A stretch of 20,036 nucleotides of DNA, taken from IMG/VR virus record IMGVR_UViG_3300005829_000010, positions 1 to 20,036 of that record; one strand, given 5' to 3'. This document shows positions 13,370 through 20,036 of the stretch, piece by piece. Within the stretch, counting starts at the first letter, position 1; each line of letters starts with the position of its first letter. The notes under the pieces are model-generated. The model was not told the DNA's origin. It saw nothing but the letters and a program-made list of their open reading frames with translations, and searched no databases. The position numbers and the translations under genes were made by a program. The stretch is from a virus.

Positions 13370-14056
13370 TTAATAGCTGGCAGCTCGATGAATCGCTTGA
13401 CCAATGACAGAGACTTTTCCTGGTGTGTCATCAAACATGACACTTGTTGAAATTGCTACCCATGGGCGATACGTGGTTCCTGTCGTGGAATCATCTGCGG
13501 GGAGATCCCCACTTGATGCACTACACCCAAATCGGATCGAGCAGTTATGTCCATTGACACCTGATGCTGCCGTTGGTGTACCCCCACAGCCAACCTCAAT
13601 AACAAGCCGATCTCCCTTGATACACGTGTATCCTGCCAAGGCCGTAGAAGGAAAGTTTCGATTGGTGAGTGACGTGGCAACCTCATTCGTGGTATCACGC
13701 GTGACATCAAGCAAGGTTGCTCGTACAGTCGTGCCATCATTACTACAGACAAGAAGTTTGAGGGTGAGAAACTGATTGCACCCCGTATTTACTTCTGTCA
13801 TCTGAAACTGAGCGGTGACATTTCCCCCCAGCGTTTGAGCAATCAACGGACCACTCACATACTGCCGATGTAACGCATCACCTGATACCAAGTCATCAGC
13901 GGCATCAGGAGTATAGGCTGTTGTTGTCAGGGTACTTCCATCAGGGGTCGTCAATAAGGACCGAGTGACCGTATTGATATGTTCCCATGCGGCTGCCGCA
14001 GCGGGAGGCGTAACTGGTGCCGCTAAGGTCTCAGGAAAATAAAAGGTCGTCGCCAC
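13370..14056 (-). CDS. Small structural-region protein of environmental-phage type, 228 residues
   Basis: A 228-residue protein starting at GTG 14056, six bases after TAAGG. It begins ATTFYFPETLAAPVTPPAAA, a pattern (MATTFYFP... W-E) I recall as the start of a recurring structural-region protein. Further segments are LHRQYVSGPLIAQTLGGNVT (Q-Y-V-S-x-P-x-x-A-Q-x-x-x-G), SLTNRNFPSTAL, CIKGDRLVIEVGCG and TYRPWVAISTSVMFDD. All point to a beta-sandwich. It contains six Cys (CNQF, LVCS, YTCI, VGCG, HNCS, FGCS), more than its neighbours. No enzymatic motif is seen. It probably forms part of the virion surface; this is from context. Confidence 0.7.
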   Translation of the reverse strand: MATTFYFPETLAAPVTPPAAAAAWEHINTVTRSLLTTPDGSTLTTTAYTPDAADDLVSGDALHRQYVSGPLIAQTLGGNVTAQFQMTEVNTGCNQFLTLKLLVCSNDGTTVRATLLDVTRDTTNEVATSLTNRNFPSTALAGYTCIKGDRLVIEVGCGGTPTAASGVNGHNCSIRFGCSASSGDLPADDSTTGTTYRPWVAISTSVMFDDTPGKVSVIGQAIHRAASY

Positions 14057-14064
14057 GAATTACC

Positions 14065-14529
14065 TTACAGACTGGCCTTAAAGGCAATGAGCTTCTGCTT
14101 GATATCCTGGTAGGCTTTATCAGCGACAGCTTTGTCAGCCTGTAACTGGTTGATATCTAAGGACAACCGTTCAGCAACTCGCGTTTGTTCCAGAATCGTA
14201 CTGTCCAGGCTGGCGATCTGCTCAGTTTTCACACGAATTTGTGTGTTCAGCGCAGCTTCTTTGTCAGCGTGAGCCTTGGCCAGGGCTTGCCCTTTTACCT
14301 CGAACGCATCACATAATTGTCGTGCTTTCTGGGCTTCCGTGGCCTCCATGGCAGCCAGACGAGTCTCGAATTCTGCCACCTGCGCCTGACGGCTGACAAT
14401 CGCCTTGTCCAGTTCTGCTTGTGTGTCTTTCAAGGTGAGCAGTTGAGACAGCACTTCATCAAGACTATTGAAGAACTGATGCTGAGAAATATAATACCGC
14501 ACTCCGCTAACGAGTTGTTCTAATTCCAT
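14065..14529 (-). CDS. Coiled-coil protein, 154 residues
   Basis: A 154-residue protein that is almost entirely helical. From about residue 25 to 148 it shows continuous heptad-like hydrophobic spacing with many Ala, Gln, Lys and Glu (LKDTQAELDKAIVSRQAQVA, EFETRLAAMEATEAQKARQL, LDSTILEQTRVAERLSLDIN). This predicts one long coiled coil, perhaps in a bundle. The first 24 residues (MELEQLVSGVRYYISQHQFF) form a short separate helix. There is only one Cys and no transmembrane segment. AAGGA lies seven bases before ATG 14529. It stands out among the beta-rich neighbours. Possible roles are an appendage stalk, chaperone or assembly helper. The gene before it is separated by 57 bases containing a strong hairpin. 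Confidence 0.65.
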   Translation of the reverse strand: MELEQLVSGVRYYISQHQFFNSLDEVLSQLLTLKDTQAELDKAIVSRQAQVAEFETRLAAMEATEAQKARQLCDAFEVKGQALAKAHADKEAALNTQIRVKTEQIASLDSTILEQTRVAERLSLDINQLQADKAVADKAYQDIKQKLIAFKASL

Positions 14530-14543
14530 CGTGTTATCCTTGT

Positions 14544-14574
14544 GGGGGCCAGCGACTAACTGCCACTGACCCCC
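14544..14574 (-). other. GC-rich hairpin between two structural genes
   Basis: On the minus strand GGGGGTCAG and CTGGCCCCC face each other: five G-C pairs, then T-G, C-G, A-T and G-C, with three weaker inner pairs around a loop of about 7 bases. No T-run follows on either strand, so this does not fit a standard intrinsic terminator. It may be an RNA processing, stability or partial termination element in the otherwise nearly gapless operon. Confidence 0.45.
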
Positions 14575-14586
14575 ATGAAGGTTTAC

Positions 14587-15231
14587 TTAATTCGCACCCT
14601 TATTGGAGTTGATATACGTCGGAGCTTTTGCTTCCTTCTGCATCCCTGTGTTCCCCAGGAGACGCTTGGGAGTATAGCGGAGACCTAGACCCACAAAGGT
14701 CACAGTGGTAATTGTGGCCAAAGCGTGCATCTGGACCGTGAACTGCACCATCTCAGTCGTATCAGGGAACTTCGCTCCGTTGATCCGCATCTCAGGGGTC
14801 CGCATCATCGTGTAGGCAACACCTGCCATGGTCTGAGCAGCTCCTACCTTATCAAAGGCAGTCGCGGCTTCTGCTGACCCTAGGACGGTACTATTGGCGA
14901 TAAACGCCTTGTAAAACATTTCCCAGTCTGCGGACCCAGAGGTATTGTTCGCAGTCCAGTATACACGGGCATACAGCGGATAGGCAAGATCCATATCTCC
15001 AGGAAGTTCCATGAGATGACAGACCGTGTTATCGGCTGTCGTCATATCAATACCCACGATCCCACTGGTATTGATTTCCTTGGTAATCAAGTTCGTGGAC
15101 GAGGGTGTTCCCGTACCAATGGACTTGATATTCGCCGCACCTGTGGCTTCGTAGCCGATACCAGCAAACTGCCACGCCGGAATGTAGATGCGTCCTGGTT
15201 TCCAGAGGACTTCCTTATCATGCTTTATCAT
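14587..15231 (-). CDS. Structural-region protein, 214 residues, beta-rich
   Basis: A 214-residue protein with the best Shine-Dalgarno of the window (AAAGGAGG ahead of ATG 15231). It starts MIKHDKEVLWKPGRIYIPAW. Segments such as LPGDMDLAYPLYARVYWTAN, SADWEMFYKAFI and QFTVQMHALATITTVTFVGL fit a beta-sandwich whose D-x-x-x-P-x-x-A-R-V-x-W strand and W-x-x-x-Y-K partner recur in environmental phage structural proteins. The C-terminus (YTPKRLLGNTGMQKEAKAPT) is basic and probably extended. Strong translation signals and a place soon after the capsid gene suggest an abundant virion protein, perhaps a capsid decoration or head fibre. I do not recognise a named family. Confidence 0.65.
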   Translation of the reverse strand: MIKHDKEVLWKPGRIYIPAWQFAGIGYEATGAANIKSIGTGTPSSTNLITKEINTSGIVGIDMTTADNTVCHLMELPGDMDLAYPLYARVYWTANNTSGSADWEMFYKAFIANSTVLGSAEAATAFDKVGAAQTMAGVAYTMMRTPEMRINGAKFPDTTEMVQFTVQMHALATITTVTFVGLGLRYTPKRLLGNTGMQKEAKAPTYINSNKGAN

Positions 15232-15242
15232 AAGGTCCTCCT

Positions 15243-15548
15243 TTAGCGACCAGCAATGAAGGCATAGACCTTCGTGTTCTCATTCACAATGGCATTGGAC
15301 GCTGGTAGGACAAAGCCATGATCAGTCACCGTGATCACCGCAGCCGAGGTCGCTGCCAAGGCGACGACTGAGACCACGTTCGCTAAGTCGTTGACCGTCC
15401 AAAAGTACTGGGTATCGCCATCCGTAATATTATAGGCTTGAATCCACGAAGGACGGAAACCAATTGTCACAGTCTGTGCAGCAGTCGTACCCGTGTACGT
15501 ACCACTGACCACCGAAGGGGCTACTGCTGAATTTGCATCGAGGGCCAT
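15243..15548 (-). CDS. Small beta protein after the capsid module, 101 residues
   Basis: A 101-residue protein with GTYTGTTAAQTVTIGFRPSW, YNITDGDTQYFWTVND and an end with ITVTDHGFVLPASNAIVNEN then TKVYAFIAGR. The last part (F-x-V/L ... A-x-V/I-N-x-N-x-x-x-Y-x-F-I-A) is a pattern I associate with small fibre-head or decoration proteins of phages. AAGGAGA precedes ATG 15548. It probably forms trimers on the capsid or a fibre. The role is inferred; the gene itself is well supported by its ribosome site and tight packing. Confidence 0.7.
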   Translation of the reverse strand: MALDANSAVAPSVVSGTYTGTTAAQTVTIGFRPSWIQAYNITDGDTQYFWTVNDLANVVSVVALAATSAAVITVTDHGFVLPASNAIVNENTKVYAFIAGR

Positions 15549-15557
15549 AGTCTCTCC

Positions 15558-15869
15558 TTAGTTTTTGAATTCCATAAAAAAATCTCGGTCTACTTCCTCT
15601 TGACACATAATGGGGTCTTCTCCTGCTTTATGAGGAGACGCTTCATTCGCTTCCACATCAGGGATATTGGTATACCGGGGATTATCAAACTTCCCTTTCA
15701 GGAAGACATAAATTTCCTCAGGAACCGCAGTCCAGACGTTTGGACGAATGGTCGCTTTAATACGACCTTTGCTTTCTGTGTCAAGAGTCACAGGAAGCGG
15801 CCATCGAAGACCCCTCAGACGGACTCGGCCCCCTGAGTGATCCAGTGAGATGGAGGGTGACTTAGCCAT
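15558..15869 (-). CDS. Small capsid-module protein of unknown function, 103 residues
   Basis: A 103-residue protein whose ATG overlaps the previous stop codon as TAATG, with AGAGGAG about 12 bases upstream. The N-terminal half is basic and strand-like (VRLRGLRWPLPVTLDTESKG, RIKATIRPNVWTAVPEEIYV). The C-terminal half is acidic and polar (PDVEANEASPHKAGEDPIMC, DRDFFMEFKN). I do not recognise it. Its position, two genes after the major capsid protein and coupled to another small gene, would fit a head-completion or minor capsid role, but no motif supports this directly. Confidence 0.6.
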   Translation of the reverse strand: MAKSPSISLDHSGGRVRLRGLRWPLPVTLDTESKGRIKATIRPNVWTAVPEEIYVFLKGKFDNPRYTNIPDVEANEASPHKAGEDPIMCQEEVDRDFFMEFKN

Positions 15870-16120
15870 TATGTGATATACTCCTCTTTAATAATGCGTT
15901 GATACTTCCCTGCTTTGACATCAGCATACCGCTCGTCAAAATCCCGCTCGGTTGCCGTGTCCCGTTTGACTTCCACGTGGTCCCCCATATCCTTATGCTT
16001 CATCAGACCACGTTTCCATCGTTCGCCTTGCCACTTTTCTGCTTTCACTCGTGCGGCTGCTTCTGAAAGTCCTTTGAAGAGGGGAACTCCATTGACCGTC
16101 ACCATAAAATACTGTGGCAT
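15869..16120 (-). CDS. Small charged protein directly after the major capsid gene, 83 residues
   Basis: An 83-residue protein beginning MPQYFMVTVNGVPLFKGLSE, followed by a highly charged helical part (AARVKAEKWQGERWKRGLMK, RDFDERYADVKAGKYQRIIK). The first 20 residues form a short hairpin (V-T-V-N-G-V-P-L). It is coupled to the next gene by a 1-base overlap and lies 11 bases after the capsid stop codon. An AAGAGA is the only ribosome-site candidate. I do not recognise the family. Position would suit a small head or connector accessory protein. Confidence 0.6.
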   Translation of the reverse strand: MPQYFMVTVNGVPLFKGLSEAAARVKAEKWQGERWKRGLMKHKDMGDHVEVKRDTATERDFDERYADVKAGKYQRIIKEEYIT

Positions 16121-16131
16121 TGTTCTCTTTC

Positions 16132-17142
16132 TTATAGAGAGGCAGCAGTTTGTAACTCGACCAAGAAGTTCTGGTTGAGCACCTTCCTCGTATCATACTG
16201 CTTCCAGCCGACTGTCATCTTCATATTGAGAGGATCGGCAGTACCCGCTGAGCCGAGACCCTTGCGGATAATTCCACCATTCCCACCAGCAAGAGAAACT
16301 CCAGCCACAGCTTGCTGACCAACAATGAAGATACTGTAGATATCCGCAAAGGATGCAGTATTCTTCACATCAGTAGCCGCAATGGTCACACCAGTTGCAC
16401 CAGCGAGTTTGTACCCGTTCGGTGAAGCCATGAACCGAATGCCATTCTTGTCTGCCCCAAATTCACCGGCGATGACTCCACCCTTGCCAGCGTACTCACT
16501 GACCAGGAGAAAATCTGCCGTGTGTCTCAGGTCAAAGGCTACGTCCTCATGACACATCGCCCAGTACCCAGGCATGACAGGACCAGTGCCCACATTCTGG
16601 GAGGCCATAATCATCGGGGTAAAGGTCTTGGCTTTGTTATTGCGGATCAAACGATACGCACGATCCAGATCGTTCTTGTCTACGATCTCAGACACGGTCA
16701 CCGTGCTGGTTCCATTCGCATAGACAATCTGCGTGGCATCCGCATAAACATCACGATACAATTGATCAAAGGTCTCACCCCGTTGCTGACCGAGCAGCTC
16801 GACATTCTCTGTCGTCTGAGGATCGGGCTGGGTGGACTCAATCATATCACTGTCTTCAATGAAATCCCCATAGGGGGCGATCAACGCCGAGACATCCGTC
16901 TTGGACTTGGTTCTGCCAGCAGGATTCTCACCCTCTGTTAAGGGATTGGTCGCTAGAGTCAGGGCTTCATAGCGTCTCCAGATCATGGTCTTCCCTGACT
17001 TACGGGCAAGACTCTTCTGGACAACCGGCACTTGGTGGATGAGTTCATACTGCCCACGAATGAGCAAGAGGGTATCGAAAAAGGACTGCGTAGCATCACT
17101 TGATGTACCGTCAGTAAACGCTGTAGTTTTATGTATAGCCAT
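16132..17142 (-). CDS. Major capsid protein, N4-gp56-like (HK97 fold)
   Basis: A 336-residue protein with the hallmarks of N4-gp56-type capsid proteins. SGKTMIWRRYEALTLATNPL runs into LTEG at 68-71, with a following Pro. IAPYGDFIEDSDMIES lies at about 88-103, and RGETFDQLYRDVYADATQIV with YANG follows. An LDRAYRLIRNNKAK helix comes next, then YWAMCHEDVAFDLRH at 193-207 (the usual place of IHPxVxxDLR) and GEFGADKNGIRFMAS at 226-240 (GExG...GxRF). This order is diagnostic to my eye and the length is usual. GAGGAG precedes ATG 17142. It follows the scaffold candidate and would form the icosahedral shell. The N-terminus shows no long delta domain, so scaffolding is probably supplied by the separate upstream gene. 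Confidence 0.9.
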   Translation of the reverse strand: MAIHKTTAFTDGTSSDATQSFFDTLLLIRGQYELIHQVPVVQKSLARKSGKTMIWRRYEALTLATNPLTEGENPAGRTKSKTDVSALIAPYGDFIEDSDMIESTQPDPQTTENVELLGQQRGETFDQLYRDVYADATQIVYANGTSTVTVSEIVDKNDLDRAYRLIRNNKAKTFTPMIMASQNVGTGPVMPGYWAMCHEDVAFDLRHTADFLLVSEYAGKGGVIAGEFGADKNGIRFMASPNGYKLAGATGVTIAATDVKNTASFADIYSIFIVGQQAVAGVSLAGGNGGIIRKGLGSAGTADPLNMKMTVGWKQYDTRKVLNQNFLVELQTAASL

Positions 17143-17182
17143 TATTGGTCTCCTCGGGGAGCCAAGTCAACAACAGATGAAC

Positions 17183-18205
17183 TTAGCCGCTTTTCACTCG
17201 ACGAACTTGCTCCTCAAAGGCAGACAAGTCCTCTCGTGAGTTAACTGATGTTTTGAGGGTCACCGCTCCAGAGGGAGCCGTCCCTCCTTTATGGAAGGCT
17301 TTGTCTGCGGCCTTCTCAATGTTGTCTAACACTTTTCCTGTGGCGTCAGAGATAACTTTCTTGCCAATCAGATGTGGGTTCTTCGCAATCGCTTGGGCTG
17401 TGGCGATCAGTTCACCGAGTGGACCCAGCTTCTTCATCAGATGAGGAAGAGCCGAGTACTCTTTCTGTCCTGCCTTCCAAATCGCACTGTCCTTGTCCTT
17501 GAGTTCAGGGACCGCAGCATAGGCCTCAGCGAACAGCTTTTCTGTGTCACTGACCAGCCCTTTCTGCTCATCTGCCTCAGAGGTACTTTTCGTCGATTGC
17601 ACGGTGATCCGACGGCTTTTCTCGGTATCGTAGGCCTTGAGCATCGACCTGGCATTCACAATGCGTTGATTCATCTCTTTAACAAGTGGTTGGTCCCCAT
17701 CTCGTTCAGCTTGACGGATCACTGCACGGGCATCAGCCAGTTCGTCTTCCCATGAGATACGATTATCAGCCACTTGATCGTCAGTCAACTGTGCAAGTTT
17801 TTCAGCAAGTACGTCAGTGGTCCCAGTCTTATTCAAGACCTTCAACTGCCCTTCGGCATTGGCCAGTCTCTCCTTGAGGGTGACCACTTCCTCTGAACTA
17901 CCTGTCCTCTGATTTCTGATTCGTGCGAGTTCTGCTTTGAGACCGGAGACTTGATGTTTCAGATTGCCAATATCATCACCTGGCACGTCAACGTCAGTCT
18001 CTTCCTTATCCCTGGTGTCAGTGGCAGACGACGCCTCTTTCTGTTCATCCTTCTTTTCGTCCTTTTCTTCGACCATGGAAGTGTCAGGGGTTACAGTGAG
18101 CTTCTCAACCGCAGCCATCTGAGCACTCGCAAGCATATCCTGAAAGGGTTTGCCTGCGGGGTCCATCAGCGATCCACCTTCAACGATTTCCACATCTTTT
18201 GGCAT
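17183..18205 (-). CDS. Scaffolding protein candidate, acidic coiled coil
   Basis: A 340-residue protein immediately upstream of the major capsid gene. Residues about 45-78 are very acidic and disordered (MVEEKDEKKDEQKEASSATD, KEETDVDVPGDD). Residues about 79-130 form a coiled coil (IGNLKHQVSGLKAELARIRN, VTLKERLANAEGQLKVLNK). More helices follow, with Lys/Glu throughout, and a basic C-terminus (FEEQVRRVKSG) of the kind that contacts capsid protein in other scaffolds. There are no Cys residues and little predicted beta structure. GAGGAG precedes ATG 18205. The lack of catalytic motifs argues against a protease; the protein could instead be a substrate of the HExxH protein encoded upstream. The scaffold role is inferred from position, charge and coiled coil. 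Confidence 0.75.
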   Translation of the reverse strand: MPKDVEIVEGGSLMDPAGKPFQDMLASAQMAAVEKLTVTPDTSMVEEKDEKKDEQKEASSATDTRDKEETDVDVPGDDIGNLKHQVSGLKAELARIRNQRTGSSEEVVTLKERLANAEGQLKVLNKTGTTDVLAEKLAQLTDDQVADNRISWEDELADARAVIRQAERDGDQPLVKEMNQRIVNARSMLKAYDTEKSRRITVQSTKSTSEADEQKGLVSDTEKLFAEAYAAVPELKDKDSAIWKAGQKEYSALPHLMKKLGPLGELIATAQAIAKNPHLIGKKVISDATGKVLDNIEKAADKAFHKGGTAPSGAVTLKTSVNSREDLSAFEEQVRRVKSG

Positions 18206-18291
18206 ACCATCTCCTCAACCGCCCGAACTTCGGCGACAAGCTGTGCGGCGACCACAGAGTTACGCCCGATTATGCTTATAAACAATACTGA

Positions 18292-18714
18292 CTACACATA
18301 ATGACCCACTTGATGCTTCTCAGGTATTTCTTTAGTTGGGTGCACTTCTCGGTAGAGTTTCACCATCGCACGTGACACGTGATTGACGACTTGTTCTTCA
18401 GCCCACTCTACTTTTGATTCCATTTCCACACACTTCAGATGCAGTAACTCATGAAGAATCGAGATATCATAGTCTAACGCTTCATTCTCTGGCCAGTCTC
18501 GTTCAACTGGGGGAATGTCATTGGGATGTCTGACAACCAATGTGGCTGTCTTTTGATTGCGTGACCAGGTAATGCGTGACACATGTCCGTCAAGAGCGTC
18601 ATGTGGCCAAATAACCGTTTTGATCTCCCAGTCTTGCAACTTCAGGAGCTTTTGCCAGTACTGGAGTTGACAATCAAGTGCATTATTGAAATCCGAAGGT
18701 GAGTCGTTTTCCAC
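18292..18714 (-). CDS. HExxH metallopeptidase-like protein between portal and scaffold
   Basis: A 140-residue protein with the zinc-metallopeptidase motif HELLH at residues 88-92 in a typical setting (DYDISILHELLHLKCVEMES). EE follows at about 106-107 in KVEWAEEQVVNHVSRAM, where a third, glutamate ligand would be expected. The N-terminal part (CQLQYWQKLLKLQDWEIKTV) and the strand TATLVVRHP before the catalytic helix give the small SprT/ImmA-like minimal fold. The start is GTG 18714, with GGAGG at 18720-18724; the gene overlaps its upstream neighbour by 32 nt. No other prohead protease candidate is visible between portal and capsid gene, so it may mature the head or scaffold. A role in cleaving a host protein is possible too. 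Catalytic motif: seen. Substrate: unknown. Confidence 0.75.
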   Translation of the reverse strand: MENDSPSDFNNALDCQLQYWQKLLKLQDWEIKTVIWPHDALDGHVSRITWSRNQKTATLVVRHPNDIPPVERDWPENEALDYDISILHELLHLKCVEMESKVEWAEEQVVNHVSRAMVKLYREVHPTKEIPEKHQVGHYV

Positions 18715-18859
18715 GTGAGCCTCCAGGTTTTGGCATGGCCATCATCGGTTTCATGGGCATGAACTTCTTGCCTTTCACCGCTGAGCCTTTCTTTTGAGCG
18801 TTACGACCTGCCATTCCCTTGCGCCCACCGCCATGATATTTAAACCCTGGGACTCCCAT
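18683..18859 (-). CDS. Very basic Gly/Met-rich small protein, 58 residues
   Basis: The frame opens at 18946, but I start at ATG 18859, which overlaps the previous stop as TAATG and has AGAGGA about nine bases upstream. The 58-residue product is dominated by Gly, Lys, Arg and Met (GVPGFKYHGGGRKGMAGRNA, KKGSAVKGKKFMPMKPMMAM, PGGSRGKRLTFGFQ). It is likely disordered and nucleic-acid-binding, or it may line the portal region. Acidic residues are absent. The 3-prime end overlaps the metallopeptidase gene start by 32 nt. I do not recognise the family, and no function can be assigned beyond charge. Confidence 0.55.
   Translation of the reverse strand: MGVPGFKYHGGGRKGMAGRNAQKKGSAVKGKKFMPMKPMMAMPKPGGSRGKRLTFGFQ
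18720..18724 (-). promoter_or_regulatory. Shine-Dalgarno deciding the GTG start at 18714
   Basis: GGAGG lies five bases before GTG 18714, inside the coding sequence of the overlapping upstream gene. It supports independent initiation of the metallopeptidase-like protein. Confidence 0.6.
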
Positions 18860-19047
18860 TAGACGTGATCCTCTGTGTGTGTAACTTGAGGATACCCGTG
18901 ATTCAATGCCCATCGGTACCCTTGGATGAGTGCTTGCAGTCTCCATAAGGCTACGGTCATCCCTAGAGTGCCTGGAAGAGCCTCAGCATCTTTTACTTGC
19001 TGTTCCATCTGTTCAAACCCTGTCACGGTAAGGATAGGTAGATCCAC
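18859..19047 (-). CDS. Small helical protein after the portal, 62 residues
   Basis: A 62-residue protein starting at GTG 19047, overlapping the portal stop codon as TAGTG, with GGAGG six bases upstream inside the portal gene. The sequence is mostly helical (FEQMEQQVKDAEALPGTLGM, ALWRLQALIQGYRWALNHGY) and ends in a charged tail (THTEDHV). Coupled translation with the portal suggests a stoichiometric partner or an assembly factor. No motif identifies a family, and the function is unknown. Confidence 0.6.
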   Translation of the reverse strand: MDLPILTVTGFEQMEQQVKDAEALPGTLGMTVALWRLQALIQGYRWALNHGYPQVTHTEDHV

Positions 19048-20036
19048 TAAAGACCTCCAGGACCAGGGCCACCGGAGTCACTCTCATGACCCCCTTTCGC
19101 TTGATTAATGGCACTCGCAGCTCCCCCACTCGCCCCTTGCTGCATAGGCATGGTTGGTGGTTGTGCAGCGTCTCGCTTCATGCCTTCGGCTAATCGAGAG
19201 GGCATCTCTGACATATCCACTAACGCTTGCAGAGTATTGGGACCAGGCACACGGCCTGTCTGCATCATCAAAGTAGTCAACTGCACGGCTCGTTCAAACA
19301 ACGCTTCACGGGCTGTCGAATCAATAGGCGCAAGTTTTAAGGAAAGGTCAAACGACAAATTCGAGACATGAACCAGCATTTCATAGATCGCTTGGTCATC
19401 CATCGGGTTGCCTGTCACGGGATCAGCAAAGACTGAGGTCTGTCCAGGTGAGGTCCCTGCAAGTTCCGCAAGACCAATAATACGTTTGAGTTTTGCTGGA
19501 GGATAATACTGTTGGATACGACTGAGGAGGAGTTCTGCCACGTCCAGCATGGCTTCGTCAAAGTTCATCAATCGTGGCTTGAGGATCGTCTGTCCACCTT
19601 CTTGACGAGCATTAATCGCTCGACCTGAGACAGTCTTCTGGGTCGTACTGCCTACCATCTCTGCGTTTACCCCAGAGATACGAAGAATCTGCTGAGCGGA
19701 ACTCTGGGCAATCGCAAAATGTCCTTGGCTCAGTTCCACCGGCTTGATTTGTTGAGGAGCGACAGCGGTAAATTCTACGACCACGCCAGGAGCGGACCCC
19801 ATCGTTTTCAATTGGTCAGTGTTTGCGCCTGTGCCCTTCTTGTTCAACCAGCCACTATGCGAGGAGCTATTCAGATGTCCTAACAGATTGCTATACCGCT
19901 TGTTTAGTTCATCTTGCGGGTCCCACAGGTTACGGACGATCCCCATAATACTTTCAGGATCATCTTGGAACATACGGGAAACGTATGGCACATAGGGGGA
20001 TTTTCTGTCTCGGGTGTAGGGTGTTTTGCCTTCAGC
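19047..20036 (-). CDS. Portal protein, P22-like, C-terminal part (runs off window)
   Basis: The frame stays open to the window edge (329 residues plus stop), with about 15 codons upstream of the first in-window GTG (19991), so the N-terminus lies outside. SIMGIVRNLWDPQDELNKRY at about residues 29-48 has the D-P-Q-x-E-x-N-K-R signature of P22-type portals (kDPQreiNkRrS). NAEMVGSTTQKTVSGRAINA then RQEGG, FDEAMLDVAELLLSRIQQYY and DLSLKLAPIDSTAREALFER continue the usual wing and stem order of these proteins. The C-terminus is Gly/Ser/Pro-rich (ESDSGGPGPGGL). The portal is the DNA channel and packaging motor dock at one capsid vertex. The gene heads the visible operon; the terminase would be expected further to the right. 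Confidence 0.82.
   Translation of the reverse strand, partial: AEGKTPYTRDRKSPYVPYVSRMFQDDPESIMGIVRNLWDPQDELNKRYSNLLGHLNSSSHSGWLNKKGTGANTDQLKTMGSAPGVVVEFTAVAPQQIKPVELSQGHFAIAQSSAQQILRISGVNAEMVGSTTQKTVSGRAINARQEGGQTILKPRLMNFDEAMLDVAELLLSRIQQYYPPAKLKRIIGLAELAGTSPGQTSVFADPVTGNPMDDQAIYEMLVHVSNLSFDLSLKLAPIDSTAREALFERAVQLTTLMMQTGRVPGPNTLQALVDMSEMPSRLAEGMKRDAAQPPTMPMQQGASGGAASAINQAKGGHESDSGGPGPGGL

Noticed and set aside
18206-18291. Short frame after the metallopeptidase stop, readable into the scaffold start (about 40 residues)
   Set aside because: It has no ribosome site, only TTG or GTG starts, and overlaps the scaffold start. An AT-rich stretch in the same gap resembles a -10 box but has no -35 element at proper spacing.
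18860-18946. Longer N-terminus for the basic 58-residue protein
   Set aside because: It would overlap most of the preceding gene, while the TAATG junction at 18859 gives a natural coupled start.
1-20036. Other plus-strand open frames of 60-140 codons
   Set aside because: All lie opposite well-supported minus-strand genes and their translations look like shadow frames. None has a recognisable family or consistent ribosome site.
1-20036. tRNA genes, integrase, transposase or attachment sites
   Set aside because: None was seen on either strand by eye. A tRNA or repeat scan could still find something small, but almost all of the sequence is occupied by coding frames.

Overview
The window is part of the virion-structure module of a tailed double-stranded DNA phage or prophage. 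Every gene I accept lies on the minus strand, so transcription runs from high to low coordinates. Genes are packed tightly. Several junctions overlap by 1 to 4 bases (TAATG at 1252, 15869 and 18859; TAGTG at 19047; ATGA at 1671-1674), and most starts have a good Shine-Dalgarno sequence. I see no integrase, repressor, tRNA, CRISPR array or host gene, so neither lifestyle nor host can be read from the window. A P22-type portal, an N4-gp56-type capsid protein and an adaptor plus nozzle-like pair, with no sheath, tape measure or tail tube, point to a short-tailed (podovirus-like) phage. That morphology is inferred.

Layout in transcription order. (1) Head assembly, 20036 to 15558: the C-terminal part of the portal, two very small proteins, a small HExxH metallopeptidase-like protein, an acidic coiled-coil scaffold candidate, the major capsid protein, and two small proteins of unknown role. 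(2) An unusually long accessory block, 15548 to 5163: about 15 genes, mostly small Ala/Thr/Gly-rich beta proteins of types common in environmental phage virions, a coiled-coil protein, a beta-helix tailspike, FnIII-domain proteins, two small Cys-motif proteins, a jelly-roll (LamG-like) protein, a secreted-type protein with a signal peptide, and two tandem-repeat proteins sharing one repeat unit. (3) Tail, 5152 to 1671: a head-tail adaptor-like protein, a nozzle or stabilisation-like protein, and a tail collar/fibre protein. (4) Internal or ejection proteins, 1674 to 1: a GNAT-like 140-residue protein, a Gly-rich 188-residue protein, and the start of a larger protein that runs off the window. 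Their order and sizes recall T7 gp13, gp14 and gp15.

The capsid and adaptor genes, often close together in podovirus maps, are here about 11 kb apart, with an adhesion and decoration cassette between them. Two features stand out. A repeat of about 20-25 residues with the core G-S-Y-T-L-T-G-T occurs 17 times in one protein and 7 times in another. One further copy ends a LamG-like protein, exactly where a GC-rich segment (about 6490-8400) begins. Together these suggest a modular repeat used as building and recombination material for virion appendages.
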